Origin: an uncultured Bacteroides sp.
GTDB taxonomy: Bacteria > Bacteroidota > Bacteroidia > Bacteroidales > Bacteroidaceae
Assembly (NCBI RefSeq): GCF_958445495.1
Contig: NZ_CAUCSQ010000038.1
Span: forward strand, 1-40,651
Direction of reading: 5' to 3'
DNA length: 40,651 nt
Shown here: positions 1-7,693 of the stretch, one piece after another
Position numbering within the stretch: the first letter of the stretch is position 1
Layout: every line of letters starts with the position of its first letter
The notes under the pieces: model-generated
Told to the model about the DNA's origin: nothing
The model's database searches: none
What the model saw: the letters and a program-made list of their open reading frames with translations, nothing else
Program-made: the position numbers and the translations under genes

Positions 1-465
1 ATAATTCGCCTAGAGATAATTCGCCTAGAGATAATTCGCCTAGAGATAATTCGCTTGGAAGTAATTCGCCTGGAGATAATTCGCTTGGAAATAATTCGCC
101 TAGAGATAATTCGCCTAGAGATAATTCGCCTAGAGATAATTCGCTTGGAAATAATTCGCTTGGAAATAATTCGCCTAGAGATAATTCGCTTGGAAGTAAT
201 TCGCCTGGAGATAATTCGCTTGGAAATAATTCGCCTAGAGATAATTCGCCTAGAGATAATTCGCCTAGAGATAATTCGCTTGGAAATAATTCGCTTGGAA
301 ATAATTCGCCTAGAGATAATTCGCTTGGAAGTAATTCGCCTAGAGATAATTCGCTTGGAAGTAATTCGCCTGGAGATAATTCGTTTGGAAGTAATTCATC
401 TGGAGATAATTCGTTTGGAAGTAATTCGTCTGGAGATAATTCATACGGAGATAACTCGTCCGGAA
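1..465. repeat. 15-bp tandem repeat array, 31 in-phase units
   Basis: Thirty-one units of exactly 15 bp run from the left edge to 465 with no indel, so the array probably continues outside the window. Typical units are ATAATTCGCCTAGAG, ATAATTCGCTTGGAA and GTAATTCGCCTGGAG; the last five or six units are more diverged. Because 15 is a multiple of 3, one plus-strand frame reads (I/V)-I-R-L-E pentapeptides throughout. Nearly all unit differences are silent or Ile/Val in that frame (CGC/CGT, CTA/CTG/TTG, GAG/GAA), whereas they change residues in the other open plus frame (N-S-x-G-x). There is no ATG inside the array, so a real protein would have to start upstream of the window. The open frame runs on to 579 through unrelated sequence. 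Non-coding minisatellite remains possible. Confidence 0.95.
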
Positions 466-689
466 ATGCCCCTGTATAGATACCACAGAGCCGGTCGGGC
501 AAATGCAGGCGGGTCCGATTGTTTAATTTGTGTATATTCCCGCTTCTTTATTAAACCATCTTTCTTCCGGTATTGTTGAAACTCCGGTTATTTTGAATAA
601 ATCGGTTGTTTATTTGAATAACTCAACCATTTATTCGGATAACTCAGTTATTTATATAAAAACAGTTATTAATTAAAAGAGATTCGATT
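466..689. other. AT-rich intergenic tail of the repeat array
   Basis: The array's open frame ends at 579 after a non-repetitive stretch. From about 590 to 670 there are loose echoes of the unit (ATAACTCAACC, GGATAACTCAG), which may be decayed repeats. No clear -33/-7 promoter was seen for the following gene. Confidence 0.4.
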
Positions 690-1013
690 ATGAAAGAGAA
701 GAAAATAATGCGTGAAGAATCCAATCGGGAAAAACTGGCAGGTGCGGATTGGGTAATGGCGGAGTTTTATGCAACCTGGTGTCCCCATTGCCAGCGGATG
801 AAACCCGTTGTCGGAGAATTTAAGAAATTGACGGAAGGAATGCTGGAAGTCGTGGAAGTCGATGTAGACCAGGAGGCCGCCCTTGCCGACTTCTACACCA
901 TTGAGGTGACACCCACATTTATCCTGTTCCGGAAAGGGGAGCAGCTTTGGAGGCAATCCGGCGAACTTACTTTGGAAAGGCTTGAAAGGGCTGTGAAAGA
1001 GTTCAAGTCTTGA
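690..1013 (+). CDS. thioredoxin-like protein with WCPHC active site
   Basis: This is a 107-residue single thioredoxin domain with no signal peptide, so it is probably cytoplasmic. The active site WCPHC is at about residues 27-31, followed by the usual helix with KPVV. The cis-proline region reads VTPTF, and the GE-L pattern closes the fold. The dipeptide between the cysteines is Pro-His (DsbA-like) rather than the Gly-Pro of classical thioredoxins, which suggests a more oxidising potential or a specialised partner. A second ATG at 708 could be an alternative start, but the first gives a reasonable N-terminus. It is monocistronic here, with the minisatellite upstream and a small-RNA gene downstream. 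The family call is secure; the partner is unknown. Confidence 0.9.
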   Translation: MKEKKIMREESNREKLAGADWVMAEFYATWCPHCQRMKPVVGEFKKLTEGMLEVVEVDVDQEAALADFYTIEVTPTFILFRKGEQLWRQSGELTLERLERAVKEFKS

Positions 1014-1075
1014 ATAGGAAAGAACTAGAATCTTGAAAAAGTATTAATAAAAAAGGAGTTTTTCTTCCGAAAGTT

Positions 1076-1091
1076 TTAAATCGTGTTATAA
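1076..1091 (+). promoter_or_regulatory. conserved upstream box of small-RNA copy A
   Basis: TTAAATCGTGTTATAA lies 23 bp upstream of the -33 element. Nearly identical boxes occur at 23-24 bp from the -33 element of copies B and C, and the flanks are otherwise diverged. This fits an activator or UP-type site, although common descent by duplication also explains it. Confidence 0.6.
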
Positions 1092-1114
1092 AACATACTT
1101 TTTTATTTGGATTA

Positions 1115-1145
1115 TTTGCAAAGTTGCCAAAAGTCCGTACCTTTG
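1115..1145 (+). promoter_or_regulatory. Bacteroides -33/-7 promoter of small-RNA copy A
   Basis: TTTG (1115-1118), a 19-bp spacer and TACCTTTG (1138-1145) match the Bacteroidetes primary-sigma consensus exactly. Transcription is expected to start near 1152. Confidence 0.85.
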
Positions 1146-1151
1146 CAATGT

Positions 1152-1213
1152 GTTTTTCATAGTATTAGATTTAAGGTTAACAAAGGTTGGAGCAAGGCGT
1201 TGCTCCTTTTTTT
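1152..1213 (+). ncRNA. small RNA, copy A of a three-member family
   Basis: A transcript of about 62 nt is predicted from the promoter at 1115-1145 to the T run ending at 1213. Its 5' part is shared almost letter for letter with copies B and C (TCATAGTATTAGATTTAAGG followed by TTAACAAA and a GG-starting hairpin). The 3' hairpin stem differs in sequence between copies but is kept as a terminator. No open reading frame of note fits inside. Paralogous small-RNA families have been described in Bacteroides; whether this is one of them needs a covariance search. It is convergent with pncB, whose stop lies about 37 bp beyond. Confidence 0.8.
1189..1213 (+). terminator. intrinsic terminator of small-RNA copy A
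   Basis: GGAGCAA (1189-1195), loop GGCG and TTGCTCC (1200-1206) form a perfect 7-bp stem followed by seven T residues. Confidence 0.9.
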
Positions 1214-1249
1214 ATGTCCCTACCTTGCCTTCTTTCTCGAAACAGCCAC

Positions 1250-2419
1250 TCATTCGGCCAGCCTTAGTTCGTACAGGCAGGCTTTTACCTCTTCCGGGCT
1301 GCCGGTGTGCTTGCCTTCGTCGTCAGACAATTTGACGCATTCCCTCCATTCCTGGTTGACGTTCATTTTGCATTGCGTGAGCTTCATGACGATATTCGAA
1401 GGTTCAAATCCGGTGTCGTTGGTGAGGTTGGTTCCGATTCCGAAAGAACAGCGGATTTTGCCTTTGCAATATTCCTGAATATCCAATGCTTTCGTAAAGT
1501 CGAGAGCGTTGCTGAAAACAATTGTTTTGGTCGTTGCGTCAATTCCCAGCTCTTTATAGCGCGCTGTCAGTTTGTCGATAAAATCGAACTCATTGCCGGA
1601 ATCGCAACGTACGCCGTCAAACAGTTTGGCTTGTTTGCGGCTAAGGTTGTTGAGAAAGATGCCGGAAGTATATGTATCGGACAGGGCAATCCCCAAATCG
1701 CCGTCATAAACGTTCACCCAGTTCTCCAGCGCCATGTAATTGGCATGCTTGTATCCGAATTGCGCTCCGTGGAACATGAACCACTCGTGCGGGTGGGTTC
1801 CCATCATTTTCATCCCGTACTTCATTGCGAAATAACAGTTGGAAGTTCCCGTGCAATATTGCGCCGTTTCCTTTAGCCGTCCGATAACCGTCTCTTGCAC
1901 ATTTGCGGAAAATCTGCGGCGTGTGCCGAATTCCGAAAAACAGAGCCGGTGCAGGTTAGACAGCTCCGTCTTTTCCGCCAGTTTGCGGAGAATCCCGTCC
2001 ATATCGGCTACATGGCCGGAAAAGCGGTTCTTGATTTCAGATACGATGGCAAGCAGGGGGACCTCGTACAGGGTGGCTTTGTAGAGGAAATCCGTGACTT
2101 CGATATGCAGGCGGCGTTCCCCGTCCAGACAGACGCGGATTTTATCCGGGTCGAAACGGAAAGACGACAGCCATTCCCAATAAACCCGTGGGAGGAACCG
2201 GCAGTTTTTAGCCATGTATTCCAATTCCTCCCCGGTAAGCCTTAATTGGCTGAGACGGCTGATTTCCGTTTGAAGGCTGTTTAAAAAGTCTTCGGTATAT
2301 TCGGTTCCGTTTCTGTCATTGAAGCTGAAAGTCCCCATCGCATAGGGAAACAGTTTGATATAAGCATACGACGTGGTAAACTTATAAAGGTCGGTATCCA
2401 AGAGTGTCTTGACAATCAT
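1250..2419 (-). CDS. pncB: nicotinate phosphoribosyltransferase
   Basis: PncB converts nicotinate, PRPP and ATP to nicotinate mononucleotide in the Preiss-Handler salvage route to NAD. The 389-residue protein has the typical length and start (LLDTDLYKFTTSYAYIKLFP) and the conserved FSEFGTRRRFS block near residues 160-170. It also has GTSN near 190, HPHEWFMFHGA near 209-219 and the DTYTSGIFL and GVRCDSGNEFDF blocks. The N-terminal TDLYKFT motif supports the start at 2419. No strong Shine-Dalgarno is present, as usual in this phylum; a weak -7-like TAACTTTA lies about 35-50 bp upstream. It is divergent from the cupin gene. Confidence 0.95.
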   Translation of the reverse strand: MIVKTLLDTDLYKFTTSYAYIKLFPYAMGTFSFNDRNGTEYTEDFLNSLQTEISRLSQLRLTGEELEYMAKNCRFLPRVYWEWLSSFRFDPDKIRVCLDGERRLHIEVTDFLYKATLYEVPLLAIVSEIKNRFSGHVADMDGILRKLAEKTELSNLHRLCFSEFGTRRRFSANVQETVIGRLKETAQYCTGTSNCYFAMKYGMKMMGTHPHEWFMFHGAQFGYKHANYMALENWVNVYDGDLGIALSDTYTSGIFLNNLSRKQAKLFDGVRCDSGNEFDFIDKLTARYKELGIDATTKTIVFSNALDFTKALDIQEYCKGKIRCSFGIGTNLTNDTGFEPSNIVMKLTQCKMNVNQEWRECVKLSDDEGKHTGSPEEVKACLYELRLAE

Positions 2420-2564
2420 TCCATTGATGCTTTATGGTTTATAAACGCCGTAAAGTTAGCATTTATCGGATAAAAGAACAGCTTTGAAGCCGATAATTTC
2501 CCGTAAACAAAACATATCGGATACATGTTCTGAACAATATATTCATTTTAAAACGGAATCAGAT

Positions 2565-2891
2565 ATGGAACAATCATTTCAAAAAGGAACGGTACTCCGC
2601 CTGGCTTCCCTGGTGGAATATTCCGAAGGAGGCGTTATCAGCAAACAGTTAATCAAAAATCCGGCAGGCAACATCACCCTGTTTTCTTTCGATAAAGGAG
2701 AAGGGCTAAGCGAGCACCGCGCTCCGTTCGACGCCCTTGTGCAAGTGCTGGAAGGAACGGCGGATATCAGCGTGAACGGAAACCTGTTTACGCTGAAGGC
2801 CGGAGAGAGCATCGTATTTCCTGCCAATGCCCCGCATGCCCTTACGGCGACGGAAAGATTCAAGATGCTGTTGACAATGATAAAAGAATAA
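2565..2891 (+). CDS. small cupin-domain protein
   Basis: A single cupin barrel of about 108 residues from the ATG at 2565; the open frame extends upstream to 2484, but those 27 residues do not resemble the family. Motif 1 reads HRAPFDALVQVLEG (His near 51, Glu near 63) and motif 2 reads FPANAPHAL (His near 91), so metal-binding histidines are partly kept. The protein is probably cytoplasmic, and its substrate cannot be told from the sequence; related proteins are annotated only as cupin-domain proteins. Small-RNA copy B is convergent, with its terminator about 22 bp after the stop. The family call is secure, the role unknown. Confidence 0.85.
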   Translation: MEQSFQKGTVLRLASLVEYSEGGVISKQLIKNPAGNITLFSFDKGEGLSEHRAPFDALVQVLEGTADISVNGNLFTLKAGESIVFPANAPHALTATERFKMLLTMIKE

Positions 2892-2912
2892 ATAACCGGA
2901 GGGTATAAAAAC

Positions 2913-2981
2913 AAAAAATGGCTACTCATCACGAGCAACCAATCTTTTGTTAACCTTAAATCTAATACTTATGAAAAAAAC
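2913..2981 (-). ncRNA. small RNA, copy B of the family
   Basis: On the minus strand the conserved core (TCATAAGTATTAGATTTAAGG, TTAACAAAAG) follows a perfect promoter. It ends in an 8-bp hairpin (2920-2940, with two G-U pairs in RNA) and six U residues (2913-2918). The length of about 69 nt matches copies A and C. The hairpin sequence differs from the other copies, whereas the 5' core does not. Confidence 0.8.
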
Positions 2982-2987
2982 ACAGTA

Positions 2988-3018
2988 CAAAGGTACTAAC
3001 TTCCGGATAAATAGCAAA
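2988..3018 (-). promoter_or_regulatory. promoter of small-RNA copy B
   Basis: On the minus strand: TTTG (3018-3015), 19 bp, TACCTTTG (2995-2988). Exact consensus with the same spacing as copy A. Confidence 0.85.
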
Positions 3019-3041
3019 TTTTACCCCCTTTACAGACAATA

Positions 3042-3057
3042 ATATAACACGGTTTAA
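3042..3057 (-). promoter_or_regulatory. conserved upstream box of small-RNA copy B
   Basis: On the minus strand it reads TTAAACCGTGTTATAT, 23-24 bp upstream of the -33 element, matching the boxes of copies A and C. Confidence 0.6.
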
Positions 3058-3287
3058 TACTCTCCGATGAGCGTTAACAATTTAGACTTCCTGTGTTAAC
3101 ATTTAACATATTCGTTCACAATCGGCATCCGATTGCTAACCGTCGGCCCACATTTCCCCTTTTCTCAGAGAAAAATGATAGCGGCAAAGGCTGTTTTACG
3201 CAATTTTGAAATAGAATAAGAGGGGGAGTGGTCCGGCGCAAACATCTGGAAGTTCTTCGGCGCCATCCTTCCGGAACATGAAGCCAT

Positions 3288-3355
3288 AAAAAAAGGCTAT
3301 CTATCCCAGACAGCCAATCTTTTTTGTTAACCTTAAATCTAATACTATGAAAAAC
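3288..3355 (-). ncRNA. small RNA, copy C of the family
   Basis: On the minus strand the core TCATAGTATTAGATTTAAGG is identical to copy A over the whole 5' part. It is followed by TTAACAAAAAAG, an 8-bp terminator hairpin (3295-3315) and seven U residues (3288-3294). Even the promoter spacer resembles that of copy A (AAAGTCCG next to the -7 box), so A and C are the closest pair. Confidence 0.8.
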
Positions 3356-3361
3356 ACATTG

Positions 3362-3392
3362 CAAAGATACGGACTTTGGACAACATTCCAAA
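3362..3392 (-). promoter_or_regulatory. promoter of small-RNA copy C
   Basis: On the minus strand: TTTG (3392-3389), 19 bp, TATCTTTG (3369-3362). Exact consensus with the same spacing as the other two copies. Confidence 0.85.
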
Positions 3393-3415
3393 TTTATCGG
3401 GCAAAACGGGGCATC

Positions 3416-3431
3416 TTATAACATGGTTTAA
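3416..3431 (-). promoter_or_regulatory. conserved upstream box of small-RNA copy C
   Basis: On the minus strand it reads TTAAACCATGTTATAA, 23 bp upstream of the -33 element. Confidence 0.6.
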
Positions 3432-3563
3432 TAGAAACCGAATCCCATTAACAGATAAGCCGAAGAATATTAACATTTTGCAGACTTCTTAAATACATAA
3501 AGGATTGACACAGGGAGAAATACAAAAAAAATCAAATACGCTGCCGAATCCTATTAAAGAGGG

Positions 3564-3596
3564 TTTACGCCGGATAACAAATTCCGGATACATTTG
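3564..3596 (+). promoter_or_regulatory. probable hdhA promoter
   Basis: TTTA (3564-3567), 21 bp, TACATTTG (3589-3596). The -7 box matches fully and the -33 box has one mismatch. The start codon follows about 30 bp after the expected transcription start. Confidence 0.55.
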
Positions 3597-3632
3597 TTTT
3601 AAATCCCGAACAATTGTCAAATTCCATCCAAT

Positions 3633-4412
3633 ATGAATAGATTCAAAGATAAAGTGGCTGTCATCACCGGTGCGGCCGGCGGCATTGGCGAAGCGACCAC
3701 ACGCCGTATCGTCTCCGAAGGGGGAAAAGTAGTCATTGCCGACCGTTGCGGGGAAAAAGCGGAACAGCTCGCTTCCGAGCTCGCCCAATCGGGGGCGGAC
3801 GTGCGTCCTGTCTATTTTTCGGCCACCGAACTTCAAAGCTGCAAGCAACTAATCAATTTTGCCGTAAAAGAGTACGGGCAAGTCGATATACTGATAAATA
3901 ACGTAGGCGGAACCGATCCGAAACGTGACCTGAACATCGAAAAGCTGGATATCGACTACTTCGACGAAGCGTTTCACCTGAATCTTTGCTGCACCCTGTA
4001 TCTTTCCCAGCAAATCATTCCCGTCATGATAGCGCATGGCGGAGGGAACATCGTCAATGTGGCGTCCATCAGCGGAATGACGGCCGATGCGAGCGGAACG
4101 TTGTACGGCGCCAGCAAAGCCGGTGTCATCAACCTTACCAGATACATCGCCACCCAGATGGGAAAGAAAAATATCCGTTGCAACGCCGTAGCCCCCGGCC
4201 TGATACTGACTCCCGCCGCTTTGAACAACCTGAATGAAGACGTCCGCGACATCTTTTTAGGCCAGTGCGTTACGCCTTATCTGGGCGAACCGGAAGATGT
4301 GGCGGCAACCATCGCATTTCTGGCATCCGACGATGCGCGTTATATCACCGGGCAAACGGTGGTTGTAGACGGCGGGCTGACTATCCATAATCCTACGGCG
4401 GAACTGTCATGA
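3633..4412 (+). CDS. hdhA: 7-alpha-hydroxysteroid dehydrogenase (SDR family)
   Basis: This enzyme reversibly oxidises the 7-alpha hydroxyl of bile acids such as cholate to the 7-oxo form, using a nicotinamide cofactor in the cytoplasm. The 259-residue protein has the classical short-chain dehydrogenase layout: TGAAGGIG cofactor loop at 12-19, Asp37 at the end of the second strand (usually favours NAD), NNVGG at 89-93, catalytic Ser145, Tyr158 and Lys162 (YGASK), and a GLILTPAAL substrate loop. From memory the sequence closely matches the characterised B. fragilis enzyme, including the GQTVVVDGGLTIHNPT tail. It is preceded by its own promoter. The NAD-salvage gene pncB is nearby, but nothing shows co-regulation. 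Substrate specificity is inferred from similarity. Confidence 0.9.
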   Translation: MNRFKDKVAVITGAAGGIGEATTRRIVSEGGKVVIADRCGEKAEQLASELAQSGADVRPVYFSATELQSCKQLINFAVKEYGQVDILINNVGGTDPKRDLNIEKLDIDYFDEAFHLNLCCTLYLSQQIIPVMIAHGGGNIVNVASISGMTADASGTLYGASKAGVINLTRYIATQMGKKNIRCNAVAPGLILTPAALNNLNEDVRDIFLGQCVTPYLGEPEDVAATIAFLASDDARYITGQTVVVDGGLTIHNPTAELS

Positions 4413-4772
4413 ATGAAAAATACGGACTGTCGGCAATCCGCCAATACGGACTGTCGGCAACCTGCCGGCAACCGTTTCGCACGGATTGTCCGGACAACGT
4501 TGCGGCACCGGGCATGTCCGGGGCCGTCCGTTTGCGGAACCGATTGTCCTCCTCCGGTTTTTCCCTCCTGTCTTTTTTAATAAATTATTTTAATAGATTA
4601 CCCGTTGGAAAGAGGCGGTTACGCCCCTTGTACAGGGGGATTTCCGGTTGTCGCCGGTGAAATGAATTCAGAAATTTTAAATAATGTCAAAACGGAAGAT
4701 AAAAATCGGATTTTGTTATAATCTATTATTAAAAATGAGTATATTGCAGGTGAATTATTAATACTCATAGCC
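4413..4772. other. intergenic region with a short direct repeat
   Basis: No convincing gene. A reading frame from 4409 overlaps the hdhA stop (ATGA) and runs 83 codons, but it has no recognisable domain. It covers the repeat at 4421-4459 and a small CCCCT/AGGGG hairpin near 4623-4638. Confidence 0.4.
4421..4459. repeat. 24-bp period direct repeat, two copies
   Basis: TACGGACTGTCGGCA occurs at 4421-4435 and 4445-4459, just after the hdhA stop codon. It may be a short minisatellite seed. Confidence 0.8.
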
Positions 4773-4997
4773 ATGGATAAAAGAATAGTAGGGACTAATG
4801 CCGGAAAAGTCTGGTGTGCCCTGAAGGAAATTGGTGAAATTTCAATACCTGAATTGGCGAGAAAATTAAACCTTAGCGTAGAAAGTACAGCGTTGGCCGC
4901 CGGTTGGTTAGCAAGAGAGAACAAAATTTGTATTCAGCGGAAAAACGGGTTGATTGCTTTGTCCGATGAAAGCACCTTCCCTTTTAATTTTGGATAA
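4773..4997 (+). CDS. DUF2582 winged helix-turn-helix protein
   Basis: A 74-residue protein that matches the Bacteroidetes winged-helix family DUF2582 in length and pattern: VGTNAGKVWCALKEIGEISIP, then ELARKLNLS as the recognition-helix region, then LAAGWLARENKI and a wing ending in IALS. It is presumably a DNA-binding protein, but no target or effector is known to me. It stands alone with a strong terminator about 100 bp downstream. A candidate -7-like TATATTGC sits at about 4739-4746, but the -33 spacing is poor. Confidence 0.85.
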   Translation: MDKRIVGTNAGKVWCALKEIGEISIPELARKLNLSVESTALAAGWLARENKICIQRKNGLIALSDESTFPFNFG

Positions 4998-5103
4998 TGA
5001 CGAATTTTGTGAGTGGATGTCTTTGAAGTTCCGTTAACTTATAAGTAAATAAATATCGGTACAATATCATAAGTTAAATTTGAACCTGGAGATTTTTAAT
5101 TTT

Positions 5104-5135
5104 AAAAGAGTTGCCTGAAATGGGGCAACTCTTTT
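5104..5135 (+). terminator. strong intrinsic terminator
   Basis: A perfect 12-bp stem, AAAAGAGTTGCC (5104-5115) with GGCAACTCTTTT (5124-5135), loop of 8. The A/T ends make it work in both directions, serving the DUF2582 gene and possibly the convergent proC transcript. Confidence 0.85.
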
Positions 5136-5280
5136 GTTGTATGATACAGGTACGCTCCCCTTTCGCCCTTAAAGAAATGGAGTAAAAAATATACACTGTT
5201 TTAAGCCGTATCTTCTGAAAAGGCGGGGTCGCGTATTCAGCCTTTTCCCCGGAATCGCAGGAAAACAGAAAACGGCATGC

Positions 5281-6081
5281 TTACTCTTCCGTGTTTTTAT
5301 CGATTAAAGCCGTCGCGCTGCTTTTAATCGCCTGAATGATGCAGGAAGTAAACCCGCCGTGTTCCAGTTCGTTCAGTCCTTTTATGGTAATTCCGCCCGG
5401 AGTAGCCACTTTCTCAATCTCCAGCAGCGGATGCGTATCGTGGTTCAGAATCAGTTCCGTAGCCCCTTCCATGCTGTATGCTATCATCCGCATCGCGTCG
5501 CCGGCGGGGATACCCAGTTCGATTCCCGCCTGCATGGCAGCCTGAATATATTTGAGGGCAAAGGCGATGCCGCTGGAAGTCAGTGCGGAAGTGACATCCA
5601 GTTGCTTCTCTTGCAGGAACAGGCATTTTCCTCCTTCTTCGAATATCTGTTTTATCAATTGCCGGTGCTCTTTGTCGGTTTCGCGTGAGGCGATTAAAGT
5701 CAGGCTCGCGTGTTCCGTAATGGCGATGTTGGGAACCGCCCGGAAAATAGGCATTTCGGCTTCCGTCAGATGGGCGAGGTGGGAGATGCATATCCCGGAA
5801 ACAAGAGATATGAGAATCTGCGAACGTGAGAAACGCAAGGGAAGCAATACTTCGTCCGCCTTCCAGGGGTTGACGGCGAGGATAATGACTTCGGCTTCCG
5901 ATACGGCGCGTTGGTTGTCGGTCGTTATATGTATCGCGGGAAAACGTTTTTGCAGCCTCTCCGCTTTTTCGATGTTCGGATTGGCGACGATGATGTCTTT
6001 CTCGTTGTAAAGATGTCCTTTTGCCAGGCAGGCGACAATGGCGCTTCCTATATGTCCGGCTCCTATGATTGCTATTTTCAT
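5281..6081 (-). CDS. proC: pyrroline-5-carboxylate reductase
   Basis: ProC reduces pyrroline-5-carboxylate to proline with NAD(P)H, the last step of proline synthesis, in the cytoplasm. The 266-residue protein begins with the Rossmann motif GAGHIG (7-12) and has the AVNPW segment of the nucleotide fold. The conserved C-terminal helical domain has SSGIAFALKYIQAAMQAGIELG and ATPGGITIKGLNELEHGG, the family signature. The start at 6081 places the Rossmann loop correctly. It lies 49 bp downstream of the aspartokinase-like gene on the same strand, so the two are probably co-transcribed. Confidence 0.93.
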   Translation of the reverse strand: MKIAIIGAGHIGSAIVACLAKGHLYNEKDIIVANPNIEKAERLQKRFPAIHITTDNQRAVSEAEVIILAVNPWKADEVLLPLRFSRSQILISLVSGICISHLAHLTEAEMPIFRAVPNIAITEHASLTLIASRETDKEHRQLIKQIFEEGGKCLFLQEKQLDVTSALTSSGIAFALKYIQAAMQAGIELGIPAGDAMRMIAYSMEGATELILNHDTHPLLEIEKVATPGGITIKGLNELEHGGFTSCIIQAIKSSATALIDKNTEE

Positions 6082-6130
6082 CTTTTCGGGTTTGTTGGTT
6101 AAGAATTTTCTGCTTCTTCCGATGAATCTT

Positions 6131-7444
6131 TCAGGCGGCGCGTTGGCTTTCGAAAAAATGGCTGGATAACGAACTGATAAGCCTGTTTTTATCTTTCGTA
6201 TGTACGGACAGGGTAAAACAATGGTCGCTTCCTCCGTAAGAAATCAGAGAGATGGGAATATCCTTAATCGTATCCATAATCCGGCTTTCCACCTGCGTGC
6301 GTTCCCAATGGAGCGAGCCGATGATATGTATCACGGACATATTTTCGTCCACAACCATTTCAGCATATTTATGCAACTCCCTTTGGATAATTCGCAAAGT
6401 GTCCCGGCTGGCTGCCATCATCATGGAAACGGACACGTTGGTCGACGCCATTGACACAACGTTGATTTGGTATTTGTTGATAACCTCCAGCAGCTTGCCC
6501 AGCAGCAAATATCCCGGCAAGACGTTCAATGAAGTGAAACGCACGAACGTGACCGAATCTTGGGAAAGAATGGCTTTGACGCTGTTTCCCGTGTCGTGGG
6601 CGGAGATATAAAGCCTTTCCGTGTCGAGGTCGTGCATGTCCGTCAGCCGGATGGCGATGTTGGAACGCGCGGCAAGGGTGATACAGTCCGCATAGAGCAG
6701 ATATACTCCGCTGTTGATTAGCTGTTCGGCTTCCGTGTACGTAAGCGAGTGTTGCTCTCTCCGGCAGTTGCGGTTCGCATAGATATGGTTGATTTCGGTA
6801 GACAAGAGTATTTCGTCCGCTTTAAATAAGGTAGCGAGTACCGTTGCGTAGTAATCATTGCGTTTGGCGCTCATAAAATCGATTTCGCCGTAAATGTTCT
6901 TGCAGATGGAGAGCGGGGCGATGAAAATATCCACATTCCGGTTTTCGTCGATGTATTGGCGGAGCGATTCCTGGATATAAGGGATGTCCGGTTTTCTTTC
7001 CAGGTTAATCTGCATGAATTTGCCGGTGTCCAGGGTTTGGGCATGCAACCCTTGCTGGCGCAGGCAATAAGTGAACAAGTCGCAGGACAACCCGTATATT
7101 TCCGCTTTAATCATTTTATCTATTAACAAATCCGCCTTATCTTCCACCAGGGCATGTATCTTATCGGTACATTCCTGAATCCGCGCTTTCATCTCCCGGT
7201 TTAGCCGGCTGTCTGCAATCAGCCGGTCGGCAAGGCTGCGGCAGTATTCCCCGATGGCGTTGACAGTAGCGTGCGACGCCTCGTCTTCTTCGTGGAACCA
7301 ACTGACGGAAATGGATTGTAACCATTCCTGTAACGGAGCCAGTACGGGAAGTACGGCCACGTAAGGATGCTCTTTCTGAATGCAATTAATTACTTGTTTG
7401 ATTTCATCCTCATTTTTAATTTTCTCGAATTTGCAAACTTTCAT
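6131..7444 (-). CDS. divergent aspartokinase-like protein with ACT region
   Basis: A 437-residue protein with the aspartokinase plan: an amino-acid-kinase-like domain (1 to about 270) followed by two ACT-like regulatory domains (about 295-430). The match is clear around AKRNDYYATVLATLFKAD (193-210) and STEINHIYANRN (215-226). In true enzymes these read GRGGSDY-A and TDVDGVYTADPR. The nucleotide-binding signature KFGGTS is replaced by KFEKIK (5-10), and the Gly of GRGGSD and the Asp of TDVxG are gone. This suggests weak or no kinase activity and a possible amino-acid sensor role. It sits upstream of proC, 49 bp away, probably in one operon. A normal aspartokinase presumably exists elsewhere in the genome. 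Confidence 0.8.
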   Translation of the reverse strand: MKVCKFEKIKNEDEIKQVINCIQKEHPYVAVLPVLAPLQEWLQSISVSWFHEEDEASHATVNAIGEYCRSLADRLIADSRLNREMKARIQECTDKIHALVEDKADLLIDKMIKAEIYGLSCDLFTYCLRQQGLHAQTLDTGKFMQINLERKPDIPYIQESLRQYIDENRNVDIFIAPLSICKNIYGEIDFMSAKRNDYYATVLATLFKADEILLSTEINHIYANRNCRREQHSLTYTEAEQLINSGVYLLYADCITLAARSNIAIRLTDMHDLDTERLYISAHDTGNSVKAILSQDSVTFVRFTSLNVLPGYLLLGKLLEVINKYQINVVSMASTNVSVSMMMAASRDTLRIIQRELHKYAEMVVDENMSVIHIIGSLHWERTQVESRIMDTIKDIPISLISYGGSDHCFTLSVHTKDKNRLISSLSSHFFESQRAA

Positions 7445-7657
7445 TGTTTTCTGATAATTTATCGGTTACTGTTCTTTTCAAAATGATATGCCCTTTTTCA
7501 AAAGGGAAGGCTCTGTCAGTCCCGCACCGTCACTCTTCAATCAGGCATGTCTTTAAAAATCAATTTGTTAGTCCGGACCCCCGTCTTTTTAAAGCGGTTC
7601 CTTTCTATAAATAACCTGCTAATACCATACCATATTTCATTTTAAAACAGGAATATG

Positions 7658-7665
7658 TACTTTTG
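7658..7665 (+). promoter_or_regulatory. -7 box before the DUF2400 gene
   Basis: TACTTTTG matches the -7 consensus 28 bp before the start codon. No clear TTTG is seen at -33. Confidence 0.5.
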
Positions 7666-7693
7666 CACTTTCAATGACCGATACAGATAAAAA

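Noticed and set aside
1..465. CRISPR array
   Set aside because: Units are 15 bp and contiguous; there are no unique spacers.
669..956. minus-strand frame across the thioredoxin gene
   Set aside because: Antisense to a clear thioredoxin domain; the sequence has no family features.
4409..4660. 83-codon reading frame overlapping the hdhA stop by ATGA
   Set aside because: No domain, low-complexity start made by the 24-bp repeat, no conservation evidence; kept only as an intergenic note.
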